The position numbers and the translations under genes are program-made. Below are positions 7,242 to 15,218 of a stretch of 23,742 nt of DNA, in pieces. Origin of the DNA: a virus; IMG/VR virus record IMGVR_UViG_3300046536_000225, positions 1 to 23,742 of that record; one strand, given 5' to 3'. The notes under the pieces are model-generated. The model did no database searches, was not told the origin of the DNA, and saw only the letters and a list, made by a program, of their open reading frames with translations. Position 1 is the first letter of the stretch; each line of letters begins with the position of its first letter.

Positions 7242-8357
7242 ATGAGCGACACTCACAAATGTTCGAACTGCGGCGACGACGGCGACCGCAAGGAAAATTT
7301 CCTCGACGGTTGCAGCCGGGAAAACCTGGGCTGCGAAAATCCTTGTGGGCGCGGCCCACATAACTCGGCCAAGTGCGAATCACTCCCGAGCCAAATCAGT
7401 AATTTCACCACGCAGTTTTTTGGCGAAGTCGTCAAAACCGAAGTGGACGGCAAGGTCGTTTGGTCTCTGCCGTGCAGCCTCGACGTAGGTCTCCCGGCGA
7501 ACCCGCGCGGCATCGACGAAGGGCTCGCCTGTTATTTCCTCCGCCTGTTCATGGATGGCATCGTTGGACTCAAGGGCGACAAGGGCGACAAGGGCGACAA
7601 GGGCAAGGACGGCAACAACGCCTACACGGTGACGCTTTCTTCTTTCGTCCAGCCGACACTCTCCGCGCCGACCGTTGCAGTATTCACGGCGAACAACCCG
7701 GCGGTGAACCTGACCGGCACCTATCTGTTTATCGACACGTCCGGATGGTATGTGGTCAACAGCGCAGACGGCGCGGGCACGCTTTTCCTGACGCTCGTCC
7801 AGGCTCTCTCGTCCGCACCGGCGACGATTGCGGCGGGCAAGCTGGTCATCGAATCCGGCATCCCTGGAGTCCAGGGTCCGAAGGGCGACTCCATCAAAGG
7901 CGACAAGGGCGACAAGGGCGACCCCGGCACTTCGTTCACCACGGAAAACGGCGTCTACACTGCCACGGCGGGAACCAATTACACCCTCGGCGGCCCTCCG
8001 GGTGCGACAGTCGATTTCGGCACTTCTATCCCGCAATTCTTGGCAGTTGAGGCCGGGAGATATTTGGTTACTGTTACGGCGATGATTCTTGCGGATGCGA
8101 CGCTGATGACGCTCGCGGATTTCTGCTCTTTGAAACTCCGCAATGATAATACGGCGGCGGACGTAGTGGGCAGCCAGCAAACTATTTCCGGGTGGGAGAC
8201 TGCGACGGCGAACCAGTATCGGCAAATCGTGTTGAATTCGATTGTCGAGACCTTGAACCCGAACGAGACAATCACTCTCTACGGTGAGTGCAGCGTTGCC
8301 GGGCGAGCGTTCGTCATGTGGCAGGGCACTACTCTCACGCACGTTCGAATCGCGTAA
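7242..8357 (+). CDS. collagen-like fibre protein with Cys-rich N-terminus and C1q/TNF-like C-terminal domain
   Basis: The protein has 371 residues and starts 1 nt after the previous stop. Residues 7-48 carry eight Cys (CSNCGDDGD, NFLDGCSRENLGCENPCG, then KCE), possibly metal-binding or disulfide-forming. Two Gly-X-Y tracts follow, GLKGDKGDKGDKGKDG at about 109-124 and GVQGPKGDSIKGDKGDKG at about 209-226, which would form short collagen-like triple helices, so the protein is probably a trimer. The C-terminal 100 residues (AGRYLVTVTAM..., NETITLYGEC..., LTHVRIA) show the strand pattern of a C1q/TNF-like jelly roll, common at the receptor-binding tip of trimeric fibres. I infer a fibre or appendage protein; the host receptor is unknown. 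Confidence 0.65.
   Translation: MSDTHKCSNCGDDGDRKENFLDGCSRENLGCENPCGRGPHNSAKCESLPSQISNFTTQFFGEVVKTEVDGKVVWSLPCSLDVGLPANPRGIDEGLACYFLRLFMDGIVGLKGDKGDKGDKGKDGNNAYTVTLSSFVQPTLSAPTVAVFTANNPAVNLTGTYLFIDTSGWYVVNSADGAGTLFLTLVQALSSAPATIAAGKLVIESGIPGVQGPKGDSIKGDKGDKGDPGTSFTTENGVYTATAGTNYTLGGPPGATVDFGTSIPQFLAVEAGRYLVTVTAMILADATLMTLADFCSLKLRNDNTAADVVGSQQTISGWETATANQYRQIVLNSIVETLNPNETITLYGECSVAGRAFVMWQGTTLTHVRIA
7572..7607 (+). repeat. 9-bp tandem repeat encoding Lys-Gly-Asp collagen-like triplets
   Basis: Three perfect copies of AAGGGCGAC are followed by a variant AAGGGCAAG, all in frame inside the collagen-like gene. A second, shorter set of the same units occurs around 7881-7920. Such repeats can expand or contract by slippage, changing the length of the collagen-like stalk. 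Confidence 0.9.
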
Positions 8358-8360
8358 TTT

Positions 8361-8525
8361 ATGGGCTGCCACAAAGGAAACAAGTCGTGCGCCATCCCCG
8401 TGCTGCGGGACAAAGAGCGCGTTTATTCCAGCCGGTGCAGAGCCCCTAGGGGCGGAGCCAAGACGGCAGGCGTGCCGGAATACGTTCTAAAGGTCATAAA
8501 CCTGCCTGACCCGAACGTGACATAA
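8361..8525 (+). CDS. small hypothetical protein, 54 residues
   Basis: The frame from the ATG at 8361 to the TAA at 8523-8525 starts 3 nt after the collagen-like gene, in the TAA-TTT-ATG arrangement seen before other genes here. The protein begins MGCHKGNKSCAIP and ends YVLKVINLPDPNVT, with Cys at residues 3, 11 and 26 and several Lys/Arg. It has no membrane segment or signal peptide. I do not recognise it. Support is the tight fit between neighbouring genes and sensible codon use; no longer frame competes on this strand. Confidence 0.55.
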   Translation: MGCHKGNKSCAIPVLRDKERVYSSRCRAPRGGAKTAGVPEYVLKVINLPDPNVT

Positions 8526-8550
8526 TGGCGGGAATCGGAGACTATTTGAT

Positions 8551-8907
8551 ATGCTGAAAGTTGATAAAAGTTTGGCGATAAATTACGGCGAATCCTCCCC
8601 CATGACCTCCATCGGAAAGGACGAGCCCACAGAAACTTTCCCCACAATCCACTATTCCGGCGACGAGGAAATTAAAATTCCGGCGCACGGGAACATGTTG
8701 GTCCACTACGCCGTCACCAGGGTAGTTCAGACGACCACGAAAGCCGGGGAGCGCTACGAGTGCGATATTCAAATCAAGCGCGTCATCTCTGCGGAGCCCG
8801 AAGTCAATGAGCCCTCGAAGCGCCTGGACGAGGCCGGGGACGCTCTGGACAAACTGGCTGCGGAGCGAATGGCGGAAGACGATGACGACGGCGACGAAAA
8901 CGATTAA
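8551..8907 (+). CDS. hypothetical acidic phage protein
   Basis: The protein has 118 residues from the ATG at 8551, with GGAG at 8537-8540 about 10 nt upstream. The first 80 residues are mixed, with a likely small beta domain (EEIKIPAHGNMLVHYAVTRV, then ERYECDIQIKRVI). Residues about 88-106 form a probable helix (SKRLDEAGDALDKLAAERMA) and the end is very acidic (DDDDGDEND). Family unknown. It sits directly before the connector-like gene at 8922 and might be a small head-completion or assembly factor; that is a guess from position. Expected cytoplasmic or virion-internal. Confidence 0.6.
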   Translation: MLKVDKSLAINYGESSPMTSIGKDEPTETFPTIHYSGDEEIKIPAHGNMLVHYAVTRVVQTTTKAGERYECDIQIKRVISAEPEVNEPSKRLDEAGDALDKLAAERMAEDDDDGDEND

Positions 8908-8909
8908 CT

Positions 8910-8924
8910 GGGGAGGCATTTATT
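8910..8924 (+). promoter_or_regulatory. strong ribosome binding site followed by an ATT start codon
   Basis: GGGGAGG at 8910-8916 is followed by CATTT and then ATT at 8922-8924, in frame with the long downstream gene. No in-frame ATG, GTG or TTG exists from the previous gene's end until the ATG at 9150, although the intervening sequence clearly codes for protein. AUU initiation is known in bacteria (infC in E. coli), where it makes expression sensitive to IF3. Confidence 0.6.
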
Positions 8925-9929
8925 TTCCGAGTAGACGATATATACGACGAGGCCAAAAAAATCATTGGCATCTGCGACGACACCAAACTTTTTCGCTGGT
9001 GCGGCGACGCGGTCACCCTGATTTCGAATAAGGCCGACCTGGAAGGCTGGAAAGGCTTCATCGACATTTGCTCCGCCGGTTGCAGCGGGTGCGATAAAAT
9101 CGGCAGCATTTGCAACAATCCCTCCGGCTGCGGGCGGCGCTGCATCACCATGCCGCGCGAAGTGGAAATGGTTATCGGCGTGAACATCGGCGGGCAGCCC
9201 GTGCTTGGCATGGCTCAGCTTTTCGAGTTCCATTTGAACGGTCCTGGAAGCTGCCGGACAATCTGCGAATGGAAGTGGATGGACCAGGGCGGCTACCATT
9301 TTACTTTTCGGGACCTTGTGCACCCGGCGCAACTCGTCGCGTATCTCCAGACGCCGGAAGACAACGGAAAGACTTTCATAGTTTACGGATTCGACAAGAA
9401 CGGCAATGTCCTGCGCCACACGGAAGGCGGACAGGTGTTAAACGGCTATCGGGTCCCAACGATTTACGGCGTCGCAGTCCCGGACGTGGGCGCTCCCGAA
9501 ATTGCGCGCATCACAGGAATTTTCAAAGATAGGACTGTGGGCAATGTCCGGCTCAGCACCACGGACGACAGCGGCACCACCGGCACCCTCCTGGGAATTT
9601 ACGAGCCGGACGAACAGAACCCGCAGTATCGGCGGATTCAACTCAATCGCTCTTGCAACTGGGCGCGCATTGCCTACCGTAAGACCAATCCAGTTTTCTT
9701 CAGTCGCTTCGACCATATCGCCTTGAAAAGCCGCGTCGCTTTCTTGCTCGCTATGCAGGCTCGGAAACATTACGCAGACCTTCAGATTGCCGACGCGCAC
9801 GCCTACGAGGCGGACGCTGCCCGGCTGGAAATTGAAGCGCAGCAAATGAGTGAGCCGCCGTTATTCATGCCGGTGCAGGTCATCGACATGAGCAACCCGC
9901 GTGACAAATTCGACTACGATATTCGTTGA
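8922..9929 (+). CDS. structural (connector/neck-like) phage protein, probable ATT start
   Basis: The protein has 335 residues if translation starts at the ATT at 8922. The first ATG at 9150 would drop 76 residues of convincing sequence (FRVDDIYDEAKKIIGICDD, then KADLEGWKGFIDICSAGC) and has no SD. Residues about 50-75 are Cys-rich (CSAGCSGCDKIGSICNNPSG). The middle is beta-rich with YGVAVPDVG and VRLSTTDDSG stretches. The C-terminal part (KSRVAFLLAMQARKHYADLQ, then YEADAARLEIEAQQ) is helical. I do not know a firm family name; order and composition suggest a head-tail joining or tail-tube protein. It ends just before the second endonuclease, with TGA inside the sequence GTTGACATT. Confidence 0.6.
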   Translation: MFRVDDIYDEAKKIIGICDDTKLFRWCGDAVTLISNKADLEGWKGFIDICSAGCSGCDKIGSICNNPSGCGRRCITMPREVEMVIGVNIGGQPVLGMAQLFEFHLNGPGSCRTICEWKWMDQGGYHFTFRDLVHPAQLVAYLQTPEDNGKTFIVYGFDKNGNVLRHTEGGQVLNGYRVPTIYGVAVPDVGAPEIARITGIFKDRTVGNVRLSTTDDSGTTGTLLGIYEPDEQNPQYRRIQLNRSCNWARIAYRKTNPVFFSRFDHIALKSRVAFLLAMQARKHYADLQIADAHAYEADAARLEIEAQQMSEPPLFMPVQVIDMSNPRDKFDYDIR

Positions 9930-9960
9930 CATTAAAGGTGCCTCGAATCAAACGAATGTG

Positions 9961-9969
9961 TGATATAAT
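9961..9969 (+). promoter_or_regulatory. possible extended -10 promoter element before the HNH gene
   Basis: TGATATAAT matches an extended -10 (TGnTATAAT), with TATAAT at 9964-9969. Predicted transcription would start about at the endonuclease ATG (9975), giving a nearly leaderless mRNA. A TTGACA at 9926-9931 is 32 bp away, too far to be its -35, and it overlaps the previous stop codon. The element may be fortuitous. Confidence 0.3.
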
Positions 9970-9974
9970 AAAGT

Positions 9975-10595
9975 ATGACGAATAGTGAAATCATCACTTT
10001 GTTTTTTGCGCAGAGTCTCTTAACCATAAAAGAGGACCCAAAAGCCTTTGAAAAATTTAAGGCGCGAACTCATGCACGGGCGGTGCGAGCTACTCCGGAG
10101 GGCGGGGCTCGGGCGAAGGCCGCACAGAATAAATTTCGTGGGTCGCCTCAATGGGCGGGCTATGTGGAGGCGCACCGTGAAGAGGCACTTGAACGGGCTA
10201 ATGAGTGGCAAACAGAAAACCGGGAGCGAGCCAACGCAAACAAACTCGCTCACCATTACCGAAAGTTGGAAAGCTCGCCATCATATCAAATCGAAAAAAA
10301 CATTCGATGCCGTATTTGGTGGGCACTGAATGAGGCTGGGGCCAATAAGACCGCCGATACCCTGTCCCTGATAGGGTGCAGCGTTGAGGAATACTGGGCG
10401 CACCTGGAGAAACAATTTCAACCGGGAATGACGCGCGAAAATTACGGTTCGTATTGGGAAATTGACCACATTAAACCGTGCGCCAGATTTGACCTGACCG
10501 ACCCAGACCAGCAGCGAGTGTGTTTTCATTTTTCGAACGCGCAGCCCAAAACGGTGTTTGAAAATCGAAGTAAGGGGGATACCTGGAATGGGTGA
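9975..10595 (+). CDS. HNH homing endonuclease (free-standing)
   Basis: The protein has 206 residues. The C-terminal part holds an HNH core: WEIDHIKPC (D164, H165, P168), then CFHFSNAQP (H185, N188) and N197 before RSKGD. This order (IDHI.P....CFH..N.QP....N..KGD) is typical of HNH endonucleases in phage genomes. The N-terminal region, about residues 20-100, is rich in Ala, Arg and Glu and probably helical, perhaps DNA-binding; repeated short modules of this kind occur in homing nucleases. It sits between two virion genes with both neighbours intact, so it looks like an intronless homing insertion. Its last codons overlap the start of the next gene by 8 nt and contain that gene's SD. It is unrelated in sequence to the endonuclease VII-like gene at 1573. 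Confidence 0.75.
   Translation: MTNSEIITLFFAQSLLTIKEDPKAFEKFKARTHARAVRATPEGGARAKAAQNKFRGSPQWAGYVEAHREEALERANEWQTENRERANANKLAHHYRKLESSPSYQIEKNIRCRIWWALNEAGANKTADTLSLIGCSVEEYWAHLEKQFQPGMTRENYGSYWEIDHIKPCARFDLTDPDQQRVCFHFSNAQPKTVFENRSKGDTWNG
10573..10579 (+). promoter_or_regulatory. ribosome binding site inside the HNH gene, deciding the next start
   Basis: AAGGGGG lies 8 nt before the ATG at 10588 and inside the last codons of the endonuclease gene. It argues for 10588 rather than the earlier in-frame ATG at 10558, which has no SD. Translation of the downstream virion gene may be coupled to that of the endonuclease. Confidence 0.65.
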
Positions 10596-12600
10596 AGCAG
10601 GCTCACGAATCCTCGACTATGACGGCACGTTCTTCCTGGGCGTGGACTCGTCTAATGACCCGTCGCAATGCCGCCTCGGCGCGTGCTGGACGGCGCTGAA
10701 CATGATTAACCTTGGCGGGCAACTCTCCTGCCGCCCTGGGCATCGTTGCATCGTCCAACTCCCGGACGGCAACCTTCAGGGGGCCGCTGTTTTCAAACCG
10801 CAGGAGGGCCTGGAGCAGATGGTCGTCGCCGTGGACGGACAAGTCTACGTCGCCCTGTGGCCCTTCAATCAGTTTCACCTGCTCACGAACGTTCTTTTTT
10901 CTCCGACCGCGAAGCAGATTTTTTGGGCGCTCACCACTCAGGCGGCAGAGCGTTTAAACGAGGACTTTTCATCGGGCATCAAAGTAATTCCTCCCAAGTC
11001 CGTGCTCATTATGCAGGACGGCGGCTTCACTGCACCCGCTTGGTATGACGGTTCGAACTCCGGCCACATTCGAGACCACGCTTTCGACACTCCCGCCGGT
11101 GGGCCGATGGTTTGGGTGGGAAATCGTCTTTGGGTCTCCGTGAATAATTCGGTTCAGGCCAGCGACATTGCAAACCCGTTTAGCTTCCGAGAGCAAATCT
11201 ATCTCGGCGGGCAATCTGCTTTCTACTTCGCGAGCGAAGTTACCGGGATGGTGAAAACTCCCAGCGTGGAATCGCCGCAGTTGTTGGTCTTCACTGAAGC
11301 CAATGCTTCCATCCTCCAGGCCAACATTCAGGACCGCTCGCAGTGGCCGACGACCACGAATTTTCAAGAAGAAATTTTGCAGGTGGGCTGCCTCTCGAAC
11401 CGCTCGATAAAATCCCACTACGGGCAGGTCATCTGGTTTTCTCCTTCGGGCGTCGCAGTGTTCGACCCGGCCACGTCCGGAAAACTCACCTCTCGGTTGC
11501 CAGTCCGCGATAACGAAATGATGTTTTCCAAGGTCACGCTGAGCGACGACCTTAGCCTCGTGGCGGCGGGCACTTTCGGGCAATTTTTCGTAATGTCGGT
11601 TCCGGCGGAAGACACTTTCAACAAACACACCTGGGTTTTAAATAACGCCTCCCTGGCGACGCTGACCGATGCTTCCGGCCCGTCGTGGGCCGGTCACTGG
11701 ACAGGGACGCGCCCGGTTGAATGGGTGTGCGGAGAAATCATGGACGCTGAAAGGGCCTTTCACGTCTCCGCCGATACGGACGGGCATAATCGGCTATGGG
11801 AATCTTTCAGGCCGGACCGGCTCGATAACGGTTGCCCGATTACCTGGGCGTTCACCACGCGCGCGCACTTCGGACAAACGGCCCCCGTTCAGGCCAAGCT
11901 GCCGGGCTCTACCTGCCGCTTGCAGTGGGTAGACGTTGCGCTGGTTGGCATCGCGGAGGACGTGGACTTAGGAGTTTTCTACGCTGGCGGCACGAGGGGC
12001 GCGTTCCAGCAAGTCATGTCCCGGCGAATCTCAGTTGAAAAGGGCAGCCTATCCTGGGACCTGGAAATGGATAGCAACACCACAATTTTTGCATTCAAGC
12101 CGCAGTCTCGAACCGTCCGCACGGAGGACGCGAACCAGAAAACCGACAACGATTCTTTGAGCGCGTGCGGAATCGAGCGCGCCGACATTGACAATATTGA
12201 CGACTGTTTTCAATATCTCATTGTAGGGCATGGTCCGGCCACGGTTAAATATGTCCGCTCGTTCGCCCTGACTACTCCGGAAGACAAATCCGGCGCGTCC
12301 ACTGCGTGCGAGGACGAGACCGGGCTAAACGCGGTCCGCTACGATGGCGCAGCAGTGAAGGGAACCGACCGAGCGGAAGTCACCGCTGCTCTCGCGGACG
12401 TGCAGGAGCAGCACTTCACTTCGAACCAAACGGAGCTTGTAATTCAGGACGGATTCAGCGCTGTCGGAACTGGCTTTGCTGAGAGCATCGTCAACCAGGG
12501 AGCAGCCGACCGAGTCGCCAAAATAATCGCCACAAAACAGGCGGAGGCAGAGCTTGCGGGCGTCGTTCCGCCCACAATTTCAGCAGGAATCGACACCTAA
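10588..12600 (+). CDS. large virion protein, possible tail nozzle/tail tubular protein B-like
   Basis: The protein has 670 residues from the ATG at 10588. The N-terminus (FFLGVDSSNDPSQCRLGAC, then LNMINLGGQLSCRPG) is the pattern seen at the start of many podovirus tail-nozzle/hub proteins, where an x-G-V-D-S-S...P...L-x-x-G segment precedes a GG...RPG turn. The remaining chain is beta-rich, with regularly spaced strands and Trp/Gly motifs (WVGNRLWVSVNNSVQASDI, VIWFSPSGVAVFDPAT), consistent with a propeller-like body. The C-terminal 130 residues are more helical and charged. No signal peptide. I infer a tail component; a profile search against T7 gp12-like or P22 gp10-like families is needed. 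It is the longest complete gene here. Confidence 0.5.
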   Translation: MGEAGSRILDYDGTFFLGVDSSNDPSQCRLGACWTALNMINLGGQLSCRPGHRCIVQLPDGNLQGAAVFKPQEGLEQMVVAVDGQVYVALWPFNQFHLLTNVLFSPTAKQIFWALTTQAAERLNEDFSSGIKVIPPKSVLIMQDGGFTAPAWYDGSNSGHIRDHAFDTPAGGPMVWVGNRLWVSVNNSVQASDIANPFSFREQIYLGGQSAFYFASEVTGMVKTPSVESPQLLVFTEANASILQANIQDRSQWPTTTNFQEEILQVGCLSNRSIKSHYGQVIWFSPSGVAVFDPATSGKLTSRLPVRDNEMMFSKVTLSDDLSLVAAGTFGQFFVMSVPAEDTFNKHTWVLNNASLATLTDASGPSWAGHWTGTRPVEWVCGEIMDAERAFHVSADTDGHNRLWESFRPDRLDNGCPITWAFTTRAHFGQTAPVQAKLPGSTCRLQWVDVALVGIAEDVDLGVFYAGGTRGAFQQVMSRRISVEKGSLSWDLEMDSNTTIFAFKPQSRTVRTEDANQKTDNDSLSACGIERADIDNIDDCFQYLIVGHGPATVKYVRSFALTTPEDKSGASTACEDETGLNAVRYDGAAVKGTDRAEVTAALADVQEQHFTSNQTELVIQDGFSAVGTGFAESIVNQGAADRVAKIIATKQAEAELAGVVPPTISAGIDT

Positions 12601-12612
12601 GACAATCGCCAA

Positions 12613-14358
12613 ATGAATACTGTTTTGGACACTTTGTTTTTGCGGACGCCTCGGATTGAGTATGTCTGCCCGCCGGTCTGCGAAACCATTTTCTCCGGCT
12701 CCGGCCACGCGGTCATTATCCTTGAGCCCATCGGCGGGAACAACTCCCCGACCGGCCTGATTAGGCGCGGCGTGGGGCACTCATGGCTGACCTGGAACAC
12801 TTACCCCGGCGCGCTCTGCTACACGATTTATTTTCAGCCGACCGTGGGCGACCAGTTCGCCATAATCAGCGAGTGCGTGCCGCCCGGCACCATCGCGCTA
12901 TGCAAGCTTGGCTATTACAAATTTGACGCGGTGCTCGCGGACGGTTCGACGACTCCGCTGAGTGACGCGTTTCACGCGGACGGCGCGAACTACTCATACT
13001 GGACCATTGACCAGTTCCCGACTGGGACGCAAATCAATCTCTATCGGAGTGACACGATTGACGGAACCTATACGCTGGAGTTAGTATCGGATACGGGGCT
13101 CATGTTCCAGACTTGTCACGACGGCTGCTACGCTGTCTCGGCGATTACCCTGGATGGAGAAACTCCTTTGAGCCCTCCGGCTTGTAATTGCGTGCCGCTC
13201 ACGCTTTGCGAAGACGGTTTCGGCTTCAATGAACTTATGTGCGAGTGCGTGCCCTGCACCTACCCGGACCTGCCGTGCGACACTGGCTTTGCCTGGGACG
13301 CCACGCAGTGCAAGTGCATAGCTGCTGGCCCTCCGGGTCCGCCGTTCGAGTTCAACATGTGCAAAGATGTTGCGGATGGGCACACGTTCGATGCTCCGCT
13401 AACTTTCGCGGCCCCTTGCACCTTCTCTCTCGTGGGTGCGCTTCCTACCGGCATAACTTTCACGCAGGACACGCCGCTGAGCGCTTCCATTTCTGGCACC
13501 CCGACCGAATACGGCACTTTCAATTTCGTGGTGGAAATCACGGACGCGACCGACCAGTTTCAAGAACTGAGTTACAGACTTTTCGTTGAGGGCATCAACA
13601 GCACGAATCCCCCGCCCACTCCGGTCATCAGCACTCCGTATTCGTTTCAGTTCACCGCTACGGGAGGCACGGAACCCTATTTCTGGCAGATTCAATATTT
13701 GGCTCCGCATCCGCTCGGAATTCCGGGGCTTACTTTCGACGCCAGCACCGCGATTCTTTCCGGAACACCGACCACTCCCGGAACTTACACCTTCATCGTT
13801 AAGATTTGCGATAAGGACAATAATTGCTGGACTTCTTGCGACTCGGGAATAATTAGCTTTGATATGAGCATCCCCGTCAACTGTCCGAACTGGAATTCGT
13901 TGACGCCGGGGTGGTTCACCGTGGCGAGCGGAACTTCCGGCGGCGGAACATCCGCATTTTCTCAGGTTTCAAACAATCAGCAAGCGGTGCGCGCCGACTG
14001 TCCGAATCCTTTCACGAGCGATGCACAGATGGAGCGGCAGTCTTCTGTGTCCGTCCCCGGAACCGGCGCGTGCAACGCAAATCTTCACGTAGTGCTGACC
14101 AAGTCCGGAGACCTTACGGCGATTTGCGGAGGAGTGAACGTTTTCAATCCCGGACCCGGTGGTCCCGCGTTCGCGTTCTTTTGGGATGCCTCGGCGCATG
14201 CAGCCGGGACTTACGATATTCCTTTTACTCTGCCGACTAATGGCGGAGTGCCTTACACGGTAATTGTAGACGTTGGCGTCATCACGGGCGGAGTCTGTGG
14301 AGCAACTTCGGCTATCATTACTACCACTTCACTCGACGCAACATTTACAAACGTATGA
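12613..14358 (+). CDS. Cys-rich adhesion-like virion protein with two putative Ig-like (He_PIG-type) domains
   Basis: The protein has 581 residues, starting 12 nt after the previous stop without a clear SD. Residues about 50-190 contain fibronectin-like stretches (HSWLTWNTYPGALCYTIYF). Residues about 191-239 are dense in Cys with an EGF-like rhythm (CEDGFGFNELMCECVPC, then CDTGFAWDATQCKC). Two putative Ig domains follow, with the typical ending LP.GITF....LSASISGTPTEYGTF (about 246-326) and GLTFDASTAILSGTPTTPGT (about 330-416), as in He_PIG domains of bacterial and phage surface proteins. The C-terminal 150 residues are Gly/Thr-rich beta. The many Cys suggest disulfides or metal binding outside the cell. 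Likely a fibre, collar or adhesin. The stop overlaps the next start by 4 nt. Confidence 0.6.
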   Translation: MNTVLDTLFLRTPRIEYVCPPVCETIFSGSGHAVIILEPIGGNNSPTGLIRRGVGHSWLTWNTYPGALCYTIYFQPTVGDQFAIISECVPPGTIALCKLGYYKFDAVLADGSTTPLSDAFHADGANYSYWTIDQFPTGTQINLYRSDTIDGTYTLELVSDTGLMFQTCHDGCYAVSAITLDGETPLSPPACNCVPLTLCEDGFGFNELMCECVPCTYPDLPCDTGFAWDATQCKCIAAGPPGPPFEFNMCKDVADGHTFDAPLTFAAPCTFSLVGALPTGITFTQDTPLSASISGTPTEYGTFNFVVEITDATDQFQELSYRLFVEGINSTNPPPTPVISTPYSFQFTATGGTEPYFWQIQYLAPHPLGIPGLTFDASTAILSGTPTTPGTYTFIVKICDKDNNCWTSCDSGIISFDMSIPVNCPNWNSLTPGWFTVASGTSGGGTSAFSQVSNNQQAVRADCPNPFTSDAQMERQSSVSVPGTGACNANLHVVLTKSGDLTAICGGVNVFNPGPGGPAFAFFWDASAHAAGTYDIPFTLPTNGGVPYTVIVDVGVITGGVCGATSAIITTTSLDATFTNV

Positions 14359-15173
14359 GCCTAATACCTACTAGCCTGTTCATTCAGGCCGCGCCACTGC
14401 CCGCAACTTTTCGCGGCAAGCCAAACGACTTCCTCGCTGAGATGGTGAAGCGGATGAAAATCCTTTCGCCCAACGGCACCAACTTTATTTTCATCGGCGA
14501 CACCGAGCCGACTTCGAACGTTGGCCCCTGGCTGAAAAACGGCACCCAGTGGTGGGTGTGGGACGACTCAATCAAGCGGTATGTGCCGCTCGATATTTCG
14601 GCCTCGTTCACCATTCCATTTTTCATCGGCACCAGCACGCCGGGCACCAGCACGCCGCCGGTATGGCTGCGGACCACCAAGGACGCGACCGACATTGCGC
14701 CGAATGATTTTGGCTCTGCGGTGGGTTGGTATCTTTTCGACGGGACGAACTGGGTAGCGTTCAACAGCGAGCCCCCGTCCGGACCAACTTCTGCGCGACC
14801 GACTTCGCCGGTGGACTACCAGCAATTTTTCGACACAACCATCAACTGCCTCATTTGGTGGGAGCGTGCTTTATGGAGAACTGTTTCCGGTGTGCCGGGC
14901 GACATTAAACAAGTGGCATTCGAAGTCCTCACCGATGCACTCAACAGTAATCCAGGTTGGGCGCTCTTTGGCTCCGGCAACGTAGACTTCCGTGGCCGCG
15001 TTCTCTCCCAGGCCACGAAGGACCCAGGGGCCACGCCCGAGACAAACTTAACTGTCGGTCTCGGAATTACACCCAGGGCAGCTTTTGAAGTATTTCAGCA
15101 AGACAAACTTTATGCTGCCGGGACGTTTGTTTTCCCCGGCGAAATCGCACTGTGGACACTTGTCAAGACGTAG
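14355..15173 (+). CDS. tail-fibre/appendage-like protein
   Basis: The protein has 272 residues, and its ATG overlaps the previous stop (ATGA). The N-terminus (TSLFIQAAPLPATFRGKPND) resembles attachment ends of fibre proteins. Two Trp-rich segments, GPWLKNGTQWWVWDDS (about 57-72) and GWYLFDGTNWVAFNSEPPSG (about 123-142), and a third, FDTTINCLIWWERALWRTVSG (about 159-179), follow the pattern of short fibre modules with exposed aromatic residues (....D...lyiWdG.sWv.v..) that often bind glycans. Between them is a Thr/Pro/Ser linker with a perfect 15-bp repeat. I infer a tail or collar appendage protein. The tRNA gene begins 45 nt after its stop. Confidence 0.55.
   Translation: MSLIPTSLFIQAAPLPATFRGKPNDFLAEMVKRMKILSPNGTNFIFIGDTEPTSNVGPWLKNGTQWWVWDDSIKRYVPLDISASFTIPFFIGTSTPGTSTPPVWLRTTKDATDIAPNDFGSAVGWYLFDGTNWVAFNSEPPSGPTSARPTSPVDYQQFFDTTINCLIWWERALWRTVSGVPGDIKQVAFEVLTDALNSNPGWALFGSGNVDFRGRVLSQATKDPGATPETNLTVGLGITPRAAFEVFQQDKLYAAGTFVFPGEIALWTLVKT
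14628..14657 (+). repeat. 15-bp perfect tandem duplication
   Basis: GGCACCAGCACGCCG occurs twice in a row, in frame, encoding a GTSTP-type linker in the fibre-like gene. It is probably a slippage product in a flexible hinge. Confidence 0.9.
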
Positions 15174-15218
15174 GAAATTAGAGACTATTCTCTGACGTTG
15201 ATGCCACTTAAATTTTAT

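Noticed and set aside
7380-8372. Long minus-strand frame opposite the collagen-like gene (330 residues)
   Set aside because: Arg/Val/Ala-rich shadow of a GC-biased, repeat-containing + strand gene.
8525-8557. Ten-codon frame starting at TAATG after the 54-residue gene
   Set aside because: Too short to support as a gene; it may only act as a leader overlapping the start at 8551.
9926-9969. TTGACA at 9926 plus TATAAT at 9964 as a sigma-70 promoter
   Set aside because: The spacer is 32 bp instead of about 17, and TTGACA contains the upstream stop codon.
15185-15218. Promoter or terminator just before the tRNA
   Set aside because: There is an AGAGA-CTAT-TCTCT hairpin (15180-15193) but no T run, and TTGATG at 15198 has no -10 at a usable distance.
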